Shown here one piece after another: positions 1-12,175 of a stretch of DNA of 64,000 nucleotides. How positions within the stretch are numbered: the stretch's first letter is position 1; every line of letters begins with the position of its first letter. The notes beneath the pieces are model-generated. The model ran no database searches, was not told where the DNA came from, and worked only from the letters and a program-made list of their open reading frames with translations. The position numbers and the translations under genes are program-made. Origin of the DNA: Parietaria judaica (taxonomy: Eukaryota; Streptophyta; Magnoliopsida; Rosales; Urticaceae); NCBI GenBank assembly GCA_954871525.1, contig OX940872.1:28491746-28555745 (forward strand), written 5' to 3'.

Positions 1-26
1 ACTGTTTTGCTTGGTCTCACGAGGAT

Positions 27-1262
27 ATGCCCGGAATAGACCTAAGCATCACGACCCACCGCCTGAATGTAGACCCCAGTTATAAACCAATAAAGCAAAA
101 AAGGCGGAAGTTAGGCCCGGATAGGGCCCAAGCTGTAAACGAAGAAGTCACCAAACTGTTGCAAACCGGATCCATCAGGGAAGTCAAATACCCGGACTGG
201 TTAGCAAATACAGTCGTAGTGAAAAAGAAAAACGGGAAGGCTAGAGTCTGCATTGACTTTACCGACCTAAACACAGCTTGTCCCAAAGACAGTTTTCCGA
301 TGCCCCACATCGACCGATTGGTTGAAGCAACGTACGGGCACGAATTGTTATCATTCATGGATGCATTCTCGGGGTACAACCAGATCCTAATGCACCCTGA
401 GGACCAAGAAAAAACGACATTCATAACCGATAGAGGGATATACTGTTATAAAGTTATGCCTTTTGGATTAAAAAATGTCGGAGCCACATATCAAAGATTA
501 GTCAACCAGATGTTCGCCGAGCAACTCGGCAAAATTATGGAGGTCTACATCGACGATATACTGGTAAAATCCTCCCAAGCAACAGATCATGTGTCCCACC
601 TAGAGGATTGCTTCGCGATACTACGAAAGTATCAAATGAAGCTCAACCCGATAAAATGCACCTTTGGGGTAACTTCAGGAAAATTCCTAGGTTATTTGGT
701 CACATAGCGAGGAATAGATGCAAATCCCGACCAGATAAATGCCCTCCAAGACATGCCCTCCCCGAGGACTGTTCGGGAGACACAAAGACTGACTGGGAGA
801 ATCGCCGCTCTTAACCGGTTCATATCGATAGCTACGGACAAATGTTTGCCTTTTAAAAAGTTGTTAAAAGGAAACAAAAAGTTCCAATGGACCGAAGAGT
901 GCGAAGAAGCTTTCCAAAAGCTAAAAAGGTACCTCTCCACCCCTCCAATACTCACCAGACCCATTTTGGGGGAGCCATTGTTCTTATACCTGGCTGTCTC
1001 ACCATTGGCGGTGAGTGGAGTAATTGTAAGAGAAGACCGCGGAGAGCAAAAACCGATCTTCTATATCAGCAAATCCTTGGAAGATGCTGAAACTAGATAC
1101 CCGACTATCGAAAAACTCGCATTGGCAATGATAACCGCAGCGAGAAAACTTCGGCCTTACTTCCAATCTCATACCATCATGGTAATGACCACCCAACCTC
1201 TGACGACATCCTTCATAGCCCGAATCAATCGGGAAGACTCACGAAATGGGCAGTCGAGCTAA
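27..1262 (+). pseudogene. gypsy reverse transcriptase plus RNase H, disrupted
   Basis: This would copy the element RNA into DNA. Reverse transcriptase motifs are clear: RVCIDFTDLNTACPKDSFP near residue 75, FMDAFSGYNQI near 112, PFGLKNVGATYQ near 150 and the catalytic YIDDILVKS near residue 178. A TAG at 705-707 stops the frame. The same frame then reopens and gives the connection and first RNase H domain, including KFQWTEECEEAFQKLK and the FYISKSLEDAETRY region. The frame is lost again by a shift around 1200-1240, where the expected tail (LTKWAVELSEFDIEY) continues in another frame. The TAG could come from a CAG or TGG change; this is inference. Homology is certain and loss of function very likely. 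Confidence 0.9.
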
Positions 1263-1312
1263 GTGAGTTCGATATAGAATACAAGATCCGAACCTGTGCG
1301 AAATCATAGGTA

Positions 1313-1891
1313 TTGGCTGACTTTCTCATCGAACTACCAGCCGACGGTTCAAAAGAGGGCCACGAAGATGGAGAATGGAAACTCGAAGTTGACGGTGCCT
1401 CAAGCCAAGGTGGATCTGGGATCGAAATTCGTTTGATATCCCCTACGGGAGAAGTGTTGGAACAATCATTTCGGTTGAAATTCCACGCAACAAACAACGA
1501 GACCGAACACGAGGCCCTTATCGCCGGCCTCAAACTATAAAAAGCCGTAGGGGCCCGGAAAGTAAGGGCCCGTTCCGAATCGAAACTAGTCACTAGTCAG
1601 ATCAGTGGCGAGTATGCCACCCGAGATGACAGAATGGAAAAATACCTCTCGTTAGTAAAAGGTTTGATTCAACAGTTTGAGCACGTTGATATAATCCAAA
1701 TATCGAGAAGTGAGAACGCGCCGGCAGACGCATTGGCCGGCTTAGCCTCAACTTCGGACCCCGAAGTCAAAAGGATAATCCCGGTCAAAACAATAGATGA
1801 ACCCAGCGTAACACGCGAAGTTTGCAACATCCAAATGGAAGAAACTGATTGGAGGACCCCAATCATTAACTACATCCTAACCCCAAGATAA
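1313..1891 (+). pseudogene. archaeal-type second RNase H (aRNH) of Tat element, disrupted
   Basis: A second RNase H domain downstream of the normal one is typical of the Tat lineage. Visible motifs are LEVDGASSQGGSGIEI (first catalytic Asp), NNETEHEALIAGL (catalytic Glu), then SESKLVTSQISGEY and a tail ending in RSENAPADALAGLAS. The position normally held by Asp in the SDS-type motif reads Glu here. The frame is broken by TAG at about 1306, TAA at 1538-1540 and TAA at 1889. The stretch 1541-1633 still reads on in frame after the stop, so this is one domain with point lesions. It links the RNase H to the integrase that follows. Confidence 0.8.
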
Positions 1892-1934
1892 GAAAAAGGC
1901 CAGGAAACTGAGAATTCAGAGTGCTAGATTTTGC

Positions 1935-3019
1935 ATGATCGGGGAAAATTTGTACAAACGCAGCTATACCGGACCCTACCTAAAGTGCCTAAGAAAGAAA
2001 GAGTCTCAAATAGTACTCCACGAAATCCATGACGGAGAATGCGGCAACCACTCGGGAGGAAGAACTTTGGCAAACAAAGCAAAAGGCAAGGCTTTTTCTG
2101 GGCCACCATGTTGGCGGACAGCGAGGCATATGCCAGAAGATGCGATAAATGCCAAAGACACTCCCCGTCCATACACCGGTCAGCAGAAGAACTCTCACCA
2201 GTCTCAGTCCCATACCCGTTCATGAAATGGTCTATGGACATAGTAGGACCTTTTCCCCTGGCTCTGGCCGGAAAGAGGTTCCTACTCGTCGTGACCGACT
2301 ACTTCTCCAAATGGGTGGAGGCAGAAGCATACGCAAACATTAAAGATGTTGATGTAGAAAACTTCCTATAGAAAAACATCATCAGTCTTTTTGGCCTCCC
2401 AAAAGAGATAATAGTTGATAATGGACCATAATTCATTTCAACAAGATTCCAACACTTCTGCATTAACTGGAAAATATCCTTGAACACGTCCACTCCGAGA
2501 TATCCTCAAGGCAACGGCCAGGCCGAGGTAGCTAACCGGGTTATAGGAGTCCTTTGGTCCTACAGAACCACCCCGCGTAGGGCCACCTGGGAAACTCCAT
2601 TCTCAATGGTACACGGCACCGAGGCCGTAATACCAGCAGAGATAGAGACACCCAGCCTTCGGAGGGAACACGCCTCTTTGAACGCAGAACTCAATGACGA
2701 AATGAGGGAAGACCAGCTCGACCACATCGACGAGAGACGAGAACAAGCCTTGATAAGAAGTGCCAACTATCAAAATTCGATAGCAAGGTATTATAATTCA
2801 AAGGTCAAACGTTGAAAATTCATAGTGGGAGAACTGGTCCTCAGAAAAGATTTCCAAAATACCGCCGAGCTGAACGCGGGCAAGCTCGGGGCCAATTGGG
2901 AAGGTCCTTACATCGTCATAGAATTTGTAAAACCTGGAGTATACCGGCTAGCCACTCCGGATGGAACAAGGGTCCTCCGCAGTTGGAATGCCATGCACTT
3001 GAGAAAATACTACGCCTAA
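1935..3019 (+). pseudogene. gypsy integrase, disrupted with core deletion
   Basis: This would insert the cDNA into chromosomes. The zinc-binding N-terminal region is present (HDGECGNHSGGRTLANKAK, then CDKCQRHSP). The core follows with MDIVGPF (first Asp), IIVDNGP (second Asp) and [14 protein letters not shown], which should lead to the catalytic region Glu segment. Directly after this the sequence jumps to [19 protein letters not shown]. About 20 residues that the family has between these motifs are missing, an apparent in-frame deletion near 2545. Stops occur at about 2369, 2429 and 2813, and there is a frame change near 2100. The C-terminal part (NWEGPYIVIEFVKPGVYRL, then NAMHLRKYYA) ends at 3019. 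This copy is not functional. Confidence 0.85.
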
Positions 3020-3202
3020 CCTGACCTACTCGGTCTCCCATGAACTACGTAATGACTTGATCCCCAAATTTGGGGTACGTAGGAAGCCCATCCTAAACAA
3101 TGGGCACAGTCTCAATCTAAACCCAAAACCAACTAGGCCCGACTACCGCAAACTAAAAAACTCAGTAGAGTTGACCCGAATGATAAAATGTCCCAAACTT
3201 TT

Positions 3203-3334
3203 ACTAAGGCAGCAAGCCAACCGGGTAACAGACCTATTGCATAAGGCAACAAGCCTATCCGGGTAACAGACCCATTACCAAGGCAACAGGCCTATCCGGG
3301 TAACAGACCCATTACCAAAGGCAACAAGCCTACC
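3203..3334 (+). repeat. short tandem repeat, about 37-bp unit, after pol
   Basis: About three copies of a unit containing GGCAACAAGCCTATCCGGG and GTAACAGACCCATTACC follow each other in the non-coding stretch between integrase and the antisense gene. Tandem repeats here are common in large Tat elements. The rest of 3020-3758 shows no coding signal. Confidence 0.8.
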
Positions 3335-3758
3335 TTTCCTAAACACGTGATTATATAAATCTAGCATCTATAAATATTTTCATTTCAAAAAACAAAAAAC
3401 CTACGGGTTATTATAACAGACGAGCAAGAAATATCCGACGGGAAGCATCGAAGAAGCAATCACATCACAAGGTAATCGTATATTTTTCATACTTAGCAAA
3501 TTTCAAAGTTTTGACATTTTCGATTCTCTATCCGTACACAGAATAGATTGACAGAAGCCTCGAACAACCGAGCAAAATATGTTAGATATTAGAGAAGATA
3601 CGAGGAGAGAATTAACTTAGAAGCAAAAAACCATAGCATAGCATAAGAAAGAAAATAGCAAAGGCCCTAACCGCAGGCATATCCAAAACAGTACAAAAAA
3701 GGGTTCAAGTCGCCGTAGACTTGCCCGTAGAAATTGTTCTGGCCTTAGGCCTTATTTA

Positions 3759-6520
3759 CTAGAAATAAAAAAAATATGGGGACTGCCGTACGCGTCGGCC
3801 CCGGTACCACCCTCGACCCTATGGTCCTCTTCTCCTTTCTCCTTCTCTTCCTCCTCGTCGTCTTAGCCTCCATGCTCGGTCGGCTCTTCAGCGGCAATCT
3901 CCCCGGCGCCATCGGCATCGACCGTGGTTTGCTCCTCGGGGGCAATCTCTTCAGACGTGGGCAACGTTGGCTCCTCGACGACGGACTCCCCAGCCACGGG
4001 ATCTTCGACGACGGGCTCTTCGGTCACCGGTTTCTCGGTCTGGAGGCTCGAATCTGCAAGAGGAATCTCGGTCAACTCGGCGTCAGGAGACGGAGCCGGA
4101 GACCCTATCAACGGCGCTGGAACTGCATCCAAAAGAGCTTGGTAGCGTGCAACGTTGCCTTCTAGGACCTCCTTCTCGGCCTCAAAGTCTTGATGTCCTG
4201 GACCAACTCGAGGTAGCCCTCGGCCTTGTCTAGAAAACAATTGTCGGCAGCCGTACCTTTATACCATGCAATCAGCGCGTCCCTCTCTTCCACCTTTCGG
4301 CGGTAACGGGAACGGATGGCCTTCTTCTCAGCCTCACGATCAGAGGATTTTTGCCGAGCCTCGGCCAGCTCAGCGACAAGGCGCTGCACGTCTTCCTTCA
4401 AGGCCATGGCCTCCTCCTCTTTCTTCCTCGCCACCTCTTCAGCCCGGCCTCTTGCCGCATCAGACGCCAGCATCTCCCTGGCAGCAGTCTCGCTCGTCTT
4501 CTGAGCTTCCTCAACCAGCCGGGTAGCATTTGCTAGCTTTCCTCGGAGATCTACTACCGTGTTCCCCAACCCATTGACCTTGGCGTCGTAGGCGGCAACC
4601 TTCTTGCTCATGGTTTCGATCTGATCGACCTTCGCCCGGATAGCCTCCACGGCATCCGCCAACTCCCTTTCTTTTAACGCGAGCTGCTCGGCAGCCTACG
4701 CCCCCTCATTTGCCTCCTCTAATTGGTCCTCATAATTGAGAACCAAGTCGTTGATAACTGCCGAGAGCTACACGTCCAAAAATAAGTGTTAGAAAAAATT
4801 CTGCAAAAGTCAATCTGGGAAAATCAAACGACGAATAGAAAGAAAAACACTACCTGAACAGACACAGCCGCCATCATTTTGTAAGCCGGCTTCTCAACAA
4901 TCGATCTGGGGACTCTGCCGACCCCACCGTTAGTTATTTCCGGACTAGCCCGGCTGCCACCTTTGGAGCCCGGTGGAGACCCTTGTCCCCATACCAGGTA
5001 CACCCGACCTTCCGAGTGATCTCCTTCTCAGCGCCCTCCCTGCGGGGCAAGCTCTCCCGTGCTCGACCCCCGATCACGAGGGGAGCGGATCCCGACTTTC
5101 CTCCAGGCTTATCCTGGGAAACCTCCTTGGGGAGCTCTGTTTCGAGAGCCACCCCCTTTCCTTTGACCTTCTCGGATGTCTTCGCCACATCCTTCGGGGC
5201 CGAATCCCCCTTCACCACATCCTTCGGGGCCGGATCCCCCTTTGCCTTCTTCCGGACCCCGGAATCTCCTCCCTCACGCGGTCTCTTCACCGCCGTCTTT
5301 GAACCCGTCTTCAGAATTGTCTTGTCCTGGGAAGGACGAGTCACGTCCTTTGAAGAACGGACGGGAGCGGGAGGAGGAGTAGTCTTCTCCTCAGGGACCC
5401 TCGCCGTGGGCGTAGCTCCCGGGGTGCTGTCCCCGTCGTCGGAAATCTCGACGACAACCTTCCCCTCGGTCGCCTTCGGGATGACCTCAGCAGGAGTCTC
5501 CCTCGCGGGAGTATCCTCCACTCTCCTGCTCGCTCCCGACGAGCAACTTCAGCAGAGGCCGACGCCCCAGCCTACTCCTCCTGTCTTCGCCTTTGGCGAA
5601 GACTCAGGCCCTTGGAACGTAAGTTTTCCATATCCTCTGCACGTCAAAAATCCATACTTAGTGAAATGAAAGAAAAATACAAAACAAAATCAAAGAATAG
5701 GATCAGAGATCATACCCGGAAACTCCTCTTCGTCTGGCTCACACCAAAGTCCGGCAGCTTCGAACCTTTCCTTCGTGAAGTTTGACCAAAGCTCTGGACT
5801 GGAAGGAAAGAGCCTGCTCCTCAAAGTGCTCCACCCGTATGTAATAGGGAGAGATTTAGGCTTCTCGGTATCCTCGACTACATAAGAAAAAAGAGAAAAA
5901 ATTAGCAAACATTTAAAATAGCCGAATAGAAATAAACGAGAAAACCTAACTTGGAATCTCACCTATCTCGTGGACCCATTCGTTCCTATAGTTCGACCAA
6001 GAACCCAACGTTTCTTGACCGGCCAGGAAGAAGAAATACTTGTGGGTCCAAGCACTCTCCTTCTTGGGAAGACCGGTAATGATCCCCCCTCCTTAACGGA
6101 TAGGAAAAACCTACCCTTAGCCTGACCGTTGGCCTTGATGACCAAGCCCGTCAACAGGTCATGAAGTGTAAGTGAATACAAACACTCATGAGCCCGGACA
6201 AGCAAGGCCGTCAGAATCCTAAAATAATTTTGGCTAAGTTTCCCAATAGAAACCCCTAGGTACGTAAGGTACTTTAGGATAAGCTCGGGAATAGGAAATC
6301 TAAGCCCCCCGGACTAAAAAAACCTCTGGTAGACACATACCCAGCCGTCTGAATTTTGCTCATCAGCATGTTCATCCGGACCTGGTGGCCTAAGTTCTAT
6401 AGACTGAGGAACCATATATTCTACCCGGATCTTAACAAGATCCTTAGGCTTTAGAATAGACTTGGGAGAATCTGTAGCCAGAAACTCCGTTTGCCATTTC
6501 TCTGCCTTTTTAGGACCCAT
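3759..6520 (-). pseudogene. antisense multi-exon gene of Tat element (extra ORF), decayed
   Basis: This gene lies inside the retrotransposon but on the opposite strand. Four exons can be read. Exon 1 (6520-5963) starts MGPKKAEKWQ, carries KYLTYLGVSIGKLSQNYFRI, and after a frameshift THKYFFFLAGQETLGSW and NEWVHEIG, resembling plant putative gypsy-type transposon proteins (PF04195-like). Exon 2 is 5877-5716. Exon 3 (5636-4854) is basic, charged and Pro/Ser rich. Exon 4 (4767-3759) is a long coiled coil followed by a Glu/Pro-rich acidic tail. All three introns are GT-AG: 5962-5878, 5715-5637 and 4853-4768. The phase is kept at the second and third junctions; exon 1 to exon 2 was not checked. Lesions are a TAG in exon 1 (FF*SGGLRF), frameshifts near 6090, 5540 and 4185, a TAG near 4697 and a TAA at 3863. 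The function of this protein family is unknown to me; a structural or regulatory role is speculation. Confidence 0.75.
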
Positions 6521-7302
6521 CTCGTGTCTGGAAGATCTGGAAAAAACCGAAAGAACAAGACGAGCACAAAAACCCAGAACCCAGAAAAAACCAGAGGCTC
6601 AAACCCTTCAAAATCACAAAAACAATTCCCAGAAAACCCATAATAACCCGCAAACAAGAAGAAGAATAGAAAATGAACTAGAACCTGAGACTCCTAGACA
6701 TAGTCGACGAAGAACTCCGAAGAACTAAACCTCAGAACAGCTTCAATGGCAGAATAAAGAGCTTCTCTGTCTAAAAACTTCTTGCTTTCTCTCTCTAAAA
6801 TTCGAAAATGATATTCGAATGCGAAATGAGGTATAAATAGAGGAGAAAGAGAGAGGTTACCTTCGACAAGACACACGACGGGCTGAAGCTGAAGAGACGT
6901 GCCCATTAATGCGAAACACTCGAGTATTTATACTCAAAAATTGTCGATGATCCTAAGGTTAGGGTTTCCTCAAAAATTGCAACAAACCTCATCCTACGGT
7001 TGAGATCAGCGAGCTATCCAGCGACACGTCAGCACGACAACTGTGTCAGGAGAATATGAAGAGTTTATTCTCTTCGAACTCCGCAAATTGGGACACGTGT
7101 TGTAACTGTTCCCGCCTAAAATTTGAAGCGACGGTTACAGCTTCAAAATCGTATCCGTCCATCTTATCTCGAAATTATCCAAAATCCTGTCCGGATTATG
7201 CAAATTTGCGGCGAAAGTCACAGATTTAATTAATTCTATCCGGCACGAATTTTACATGATTTCATCGAGTAAATACTATATAATTTACTTCATATTTTTT
7301 AT
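6521..7302. other. non-coding region of gypsy element upstream of 3' LTR
   Basis: This is the presumed promoter side of the antisense gene and the 3' untranslated part of the retrotransposon. On the - strand a TATA-like TATAAATA (rc of 6833-6840 region, as TATAAATAG on +) and pyrimidine-rich tracts are visible. I see no credible coding region. The short ORFs here are low-complexity Lys/Asn-rich. Confidence 0.5.
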
Positions 7303-7316
7303 AGTAGGGGGCTGAC
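7303..7316 (+). promoter_or_regulatory. polypurine tract of gypsy element
   Basis: AGTAGGGGGCTGAC lies immediately before the TGTTGATG start of the LTR, which is the position where plus-strand DNA synthesis is primed. The purine run is short but correctly placed. Confidence 0.65.
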
Positions 7317-8034
7317 TGTTGATGTACAAATTCGTCATTATTTAATATGAAATAAAGTGCTAAAGTTGTGAATTAATTAAATTTACAAACAAGGATCGAA
7401 GGCTTTAAAGAAATAAATTGATATTCGTAAAAGCCCAATTGAGATGTTCACTGAAATTCTTGATTAAACAAGGCCCAATGGATACAAAGCTACTCGGCCC
7501 AAAGGCCCAAAGGCCCAATATCTATCCGTCATCAACTCCGAAAGACGAGGGTAGAATAATCATATTTTCTACCCAGTATCTCAGTTCGAACTCAAGCGGA
7601 AGACCAGGAGCACGAAGTCAAGTCTTCAACGGGCATAATTCAAACATGACAAATAAAGCGAAGTCGTGGGACACACATAGCAAGACAAGCCATTCTACCC
7701 GGTCAGCACGGAAAGAAGACCCCATGATTCCAGGACGTCCAACGGGAAGAATTGAAGTCTATAAATACCAAGTTCAATCTCAGATTAACGTACGAATTCA
7801 TGCGCTTACAATCCTGAGAGAATACTTCGAGAGTTTCTACCCGGCTTTCCTGCTTACTTAGAGATTTTCTTGTATTCGCTTTCTTTCCTTCTCATTCTTT
7901 TCTTGATCTAGGCGTGCTTTGCTGCCTGTAGCTGTCCGTCTATGTCAATTGTCGCAATAAACTAACAGATGACGTAGTCAACTACCGCCTTGGGACGAAC
8001 CTCTATAAAAAATAATTCGTCTTATTTATATTGC

Positions 8035-8037
<3 letters not shown>
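7317..8037 (+). repeat. 3' LTR of the gypsy element
   Basis: The LTR begins TGTTGATGTAC right after the polypurine tract and probably ends TTGCTTACA, where the CA microsatellite begins. It contains a TATA box (TATAAATA, 7760-7767) about 270 bp before the end, followed by a T-rich, polyadenylation-like stretch. The 147-residue ORF across 7418-7861 is chance reading through the LTR. The right end is uncertain because the terminal CA merges with (CA)n. Confidence 0.7.
7760..7767 (+). promoter_or_regulatory. TATA box in gypsy LTR
   Basis: TATAAATA inside the LTR lies at a distance from the LTR end that fits a U3/R boundary just downstream. This is promoter assignment by position and motif only. 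Confidence 0.5.
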
Positions 8038-8096
<59 letters not shown>

Positions 8097-8097
8097 C
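8037..8097. repeat. (CA)n/(TA)n microsatellite
   Basis: A pure CA run of about 22 repeats is followed by about nine TA repeats. It sits exactly at the LTR end. Confidence 0.95.
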
Positions 8098-8535
8098 GAG
8101 AGTGAATCGAGAGTTTACAACGTGAGAGATCAAATTTCACCATATCATCTCATCCCAAAAATATCATACATTCACAAGTCACACTTGACTGTTTGAGGTG
8201 GGAAACCACGTCAACAATATCCGGTTTACGTTTTTTATGTGTCCATATAATGTCGCCAAGCCTCCCCTTTGCTTTATTGTGTTGGTTCATGCGTCTATAT
8301 CTCATGGCCGTGTGATGAGGAACATCCACTTTCAACTTTTTCTTCATTTTCCAAATGATTTGCTTGGGAGACACAAAACTCAACTTCTTACACATCCACA
8401 CAATAAAAAAATCAAGCATTCAGTACCAATTTCCTCACAAACGACAGTAATATGTGTAAACGACATGTTAAATCAAACACCCCACTGGAAAGAGATGGAC
8501 TGTCCAAGAAATAATTGACCCCGATAGATATCGAT
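8098..8535. other. unassigned spacer
   Basis: Short overlapping ORFs exist on both strands (106 and 89 codons), but neither shows a recognisable motif or codon structure. The stretch 8528-8535 is the left 8-bp target duplication of the following hAT-type element. Confidence 0.4.
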
Positions 8536-9496
8536 TAGAGGTGTTAAGTGGGCCGGGGTGGGCCGGCCCGCCCCATAACCCGTTAAACTCACATGTTAAA
8601 CGGGGCGGGGCGGGTTTTGGAAGAGACATAAAGGCCTACCCCGGCCCATGAACCCGAACCCACAATGTCACGGGGCGGGGCGGGCTTTTTATGAATCAAA
8701 CTTTGCGGGATTTTCAGGGTTGAATTTTGTGGGCTTTACACAAACCAAAACGGGTTGGACTTTTCCGGGTTGATTTGTAATAATGATTTACATCTTTGAG
8801 TGGAAAGTATAAATGAAATTCAATACAAATTAAAATTAATATAAACATAGAAGATAATGAATAAAGTAATGAACAATAATACCTTTATTATTTTTGTATT
8901 TGCTCGACATTCAGATTCTCATTTTGAAAGTCGAGTAAAATAATCCAAATAAGATTCAATCACATACTTGGAAATTCAAACACATTCTTACAAATTATAT
9001 ATTATAGTTTACCATAACTCTAGTTATAACACACAAAAATTCAAATCGATTAGCGAATTTTGAAATTGATTAATGAAGTTGAAATTGTTTAATTGAAAAA
9101 TTAAAGAACTATATAGAAAATATACAATAAACAAAGTAATGAATCGTGTAATATAAATATAATTTTTATATTCTATAATAATAAAATATTTAGAGTATTT
9201 ATTTTTTCATATTTTCATTATCGTGTAATATATATATAATTTTTATATTCTATAATAATAAAATATTTAGAGTATTTTTTTTTCATATTTTCATTAATAT
9301 TGATATCACAACTTAATTTATATATATATATATATATAAATGTGATTTATGTGGGCTTTTAAACGGCGCGAGGCGGGTTGGCCACGGGGCGGGTTTATGT
9401 GGGCTTTGGGGCGGGGCAGGGCGGGGCGGGGCAAACCCACTTTATACAAATCGGGGCGGGTGGGCTTGGGCCGGCTCGGCCCAATTGACACCTCTA
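8536..9496. mobile_element. non-autonomous hAT-type element with G-rich subterminal repeats
   Basis: The ends are inverted: TAGAGGTGTTAAGTGGGCC at the left, and the right end reads TAGAGGTGTCAATTGGGCC on the other strand. The flanks are ATATCGAT (8528-8535) and AGATCGAT (9497-9504), an 8-bp target duplication with one mismatch, as expected for hAT transposition. Both subterminal zones are crowded with GGGGCGGGG and GGGCCGG motifs, probable transposase binding sites by analogy with hAT elements. The interior (8780-9340) is AT-rich with no transposase. An internal direct repeat around 9150-9300 (CGTGTAATATA, then TTTTTATATTCTATAATA twice) is also visible. Confidence 0.85.
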
Positions 9497-9504
9497 AGAT
9501 CGAT

Positions 9505-9650
9505 GTTATATTTTGAGTATTTTACATTTTGTAAACTCAATTTTAAAGATAAAAATATATATTTCCAAAACGGTTAAACTATGACTTTGTATTATATTTA
9601 ATTTTTAAAATCTTAGAATTGTATCTGATTCAAAAATTTAAAATTTTCTT

Positions 9651-9686
<36 letters not shown>

Positions 9687-9738
9687 CATTTAGTTTTATT
9701 TTGAGAAAAAAAACCATCTACTATTGAAAAAACTAAAA
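9505..9738. other. AT-rich spacer with (TA)n
   Basis: About 230 bp with runs of TA (9650-9690) and no coding signal. The last base, A at 9738, is the expected host A in front of a Helitron. Confidence 0.5.
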
Positions 9739-12175
9739 TCTATATATATAAAAGCAAAATAACTTCATGTCCTAAAAATAACTTTTTTTGACCTTGTTCT
9801 ATTTTCTCTTTTTTTTGAATTGTTTTTATTAGAAAAAATAAAACTCGCTCGACACGTCCCTTCAATTCTTATTTTCTTTTTTCTTAAAATAATTAAATCA
9901 TTTTTTTAAATATAATTCGTTAAAAAATAATTCTAATTTAATAACTGTTTGCAAGTGTTGTAACTTAATCAATATTTTCCTAATATTTTTTAGTCAATTA
10001 AATCGTTTTTTAAATTTAATTCGTTAAAACAAGTCCCTTCACTTTTTTATTTTCTTTTTTCTTAAAATAATTAATACGTTTTTAAAATTTAATTCGTTAC
10101 AGTAACTTAATGAATATTTTCTTTATATTTTTTTATTCAATTAAATCGTTTTTTGAATAAAAGAAAAATATATAATAATTAATAAATAAAACGCTTCCAA
10201 CTCAATAGTAGTTTCGTTCAATAACAATAAATAAATAAATTGTTAGTATTAATATTAGATAAAATATCAAACTATTTTAATAAATAAGCTTAACGAAGTG
10301 AATTTTTTTAGTATTCTATTTAAAAAAGAAATACGTAGCGTTCAATATATGTATGTACAGTCACAAATATATATACATATATTTATATATATTTTATATA
10401 TATATATAGATGTGTGTGTATGCTTATATATTTCCTATTTATTTGATAATATTGTTAATTCAAAACAGCCGAACAACAAAAAAAAGATTAAATAAATAAT
10501 TAAAAAATAAAAAGATACTAATATCAGATCAACAGATACCAACGTAAAATATTGTATAACCACTTTCCTTACCGTTGCTACCTTTCAATATTTTTATAAC
10601 TGTCAATCTATAGATACATTCATGAAGATCGATGCTAATAATCATAGTACAATATCTTTATATTTGAATATGTCTCAAAACATTTCATTTGTAAGTGGTA
10701 GCAAAGCACAGCGAGATATAGAAAACATTTCTCTCACTCCTTAATTTATCTCTCTTTTCGTCCTTCTATCCGCTGTGATTTCGCATGAACCATCGCAAAC
10801 TACGGACCCCGCAAGCGACAATCAAGTGTCGGCGCCTTCGGTGACGCAGAGAAACCGTCCATGTTTATACCAGGCCGGCTTCTTCAACTAGAAAAACCAG
10901 TCGTGTCAAATGAGCCAATCGCCTACATCAAATGACACTCTCTTTGAGTCTCTCCCGCTCTCTGCCATCCAAGGCATCGGTGCGGTCTCGGTTGTTTAGG
11001 GTTCCACTTCCACCTTTCTGAACTACATCAAGAAATTTAAACAACGGTGATGAAAATGAATCCTGTACCACCCAATCTTTCATTTACAGGTACGTTCCCT
11101 CTCTTCCATTTTTATTTTTCTATTAATTTTTTCTTCTAAAATGAGTGGATTTAAAAAAGTTAATTTATTAAGAATTTTTTTATTATTCACTTTCAAAATA
11201 ATAGAAACACATTTTTTTTGTTTTTGGTTTTTCATATCTTATATAGTTGTTTTACATATATTTATTAGAAAACCCACAATTATTTATTGGTACGCGAGTA
11301 TCAACCAAACAGAACAATATTTTAGTTGGCAATTTCTTTATCTTTATTTTTAAAAAATTGACTCTTAATTTAGACCAAAATTCTTCATGCTACAATTTAT
11401 ACGACGCTAATTGTTCTTAGTGGTAGGAAGGTAGGAGTCGTTCAATTATTATATTTTGTTGATTTCAAAATTCATTTTATATTATGCAGTTGTGATTATT
11501 CCTCTTCAAGGCCGACGGATGACTCCTCAAAATCCACCGAAGGTGCGATCCTGGTTTTGGTTTATTCCTTTTTTTTCTTCTTCTTAATTTAAAGAAGGCT
11601 AGCAACTTTTTGATTTTGATTTTTTATTTTTTTCCTTCAGATTCCTAGAAAAGTTAAAACAAATATGCGAGAAACGACATCAACGATTACTGTGAAGATA
11701 TTTTGTTTCCTCCTAATACATTATTTGCTACAAAATTCAGAAATGTATCGTCTATATCTATTCATCATTTCCTACGATTTTGAATCTAAGGATTTTAGGT
11801 TTAAACTGTATTTTGTTTACAAATTAGATATGATATTGGGATTTAACAATCAAATTCTATTACGAAATTGGAATGTTGTTTTATTGACCATTAGATTTTT
11901 AATAGATACATCAGACATGTGTCTTCTATCTATGCAGAATAAGGTCACACATATGTTAATAGATCGAACTAAAAATCAATTATTGTGTTCTATTATTTTT
12001 TTACAATACTTTTTTTATTTAAATATTCTAATTTTTTTACACGTTAAAAAAAGAACCTAATGCGGGTAGTTTATGATATAAGGTATCTGGGTATTTAAGT
12101 ACTAACATGATAACAGAGATAATCAATTTTACACTTCAAGATCCTATGCTCTTTCCAAAATGGGATTGACTAAAG

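Larger units (their letters stand above)
1..8037 (+). mobile_element. Ty3/gypsy LTR retrotransposon, Tat (Retand-like) lineage, 3' part
   Basis: The element enters the window inside pol, so its 5' LTR, gag and protease lie outside. On the + strand the order is reverse transcriptase, RNase H, a second archaeal-type RNase H and integrase. A non-coding stretch with short tandem repeats follows, then a gene on the opposite strand, a polypurine tract and a 3' LTR. The second RNase H and the extra antisense gene downstream of pol are hallmarks of the Tat lineage (known family facts). Several in-frame stops and frameshifts show that this copy cannot encode an active polyprotein. The right end is placed where the LTR meets a CA microsatellite and is uncertain by about 10 bases. 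No target duplication can be tested because the left end is missing. Confidence 0.85.

Noticed and set aside
7418..7861. 147-codon ORF
   Set aside because: It spans the gypsy LTR including its TATA box; there is no protein similarity, so it is treated as a chance frame.
8150..8518. Overlapping ORFs on both strands (89 and 106 codons)
   Set aside because: No motif, no codon bias and no neighbouring gene structure.
8536..9496. GC-box promoter or G-quadruplex island
   Set aside because: The GGGGCGGGG runs occur at both ends between inverted termini and an 8-bp duplication, so they are better explained as subterminal repeats of a transposon.
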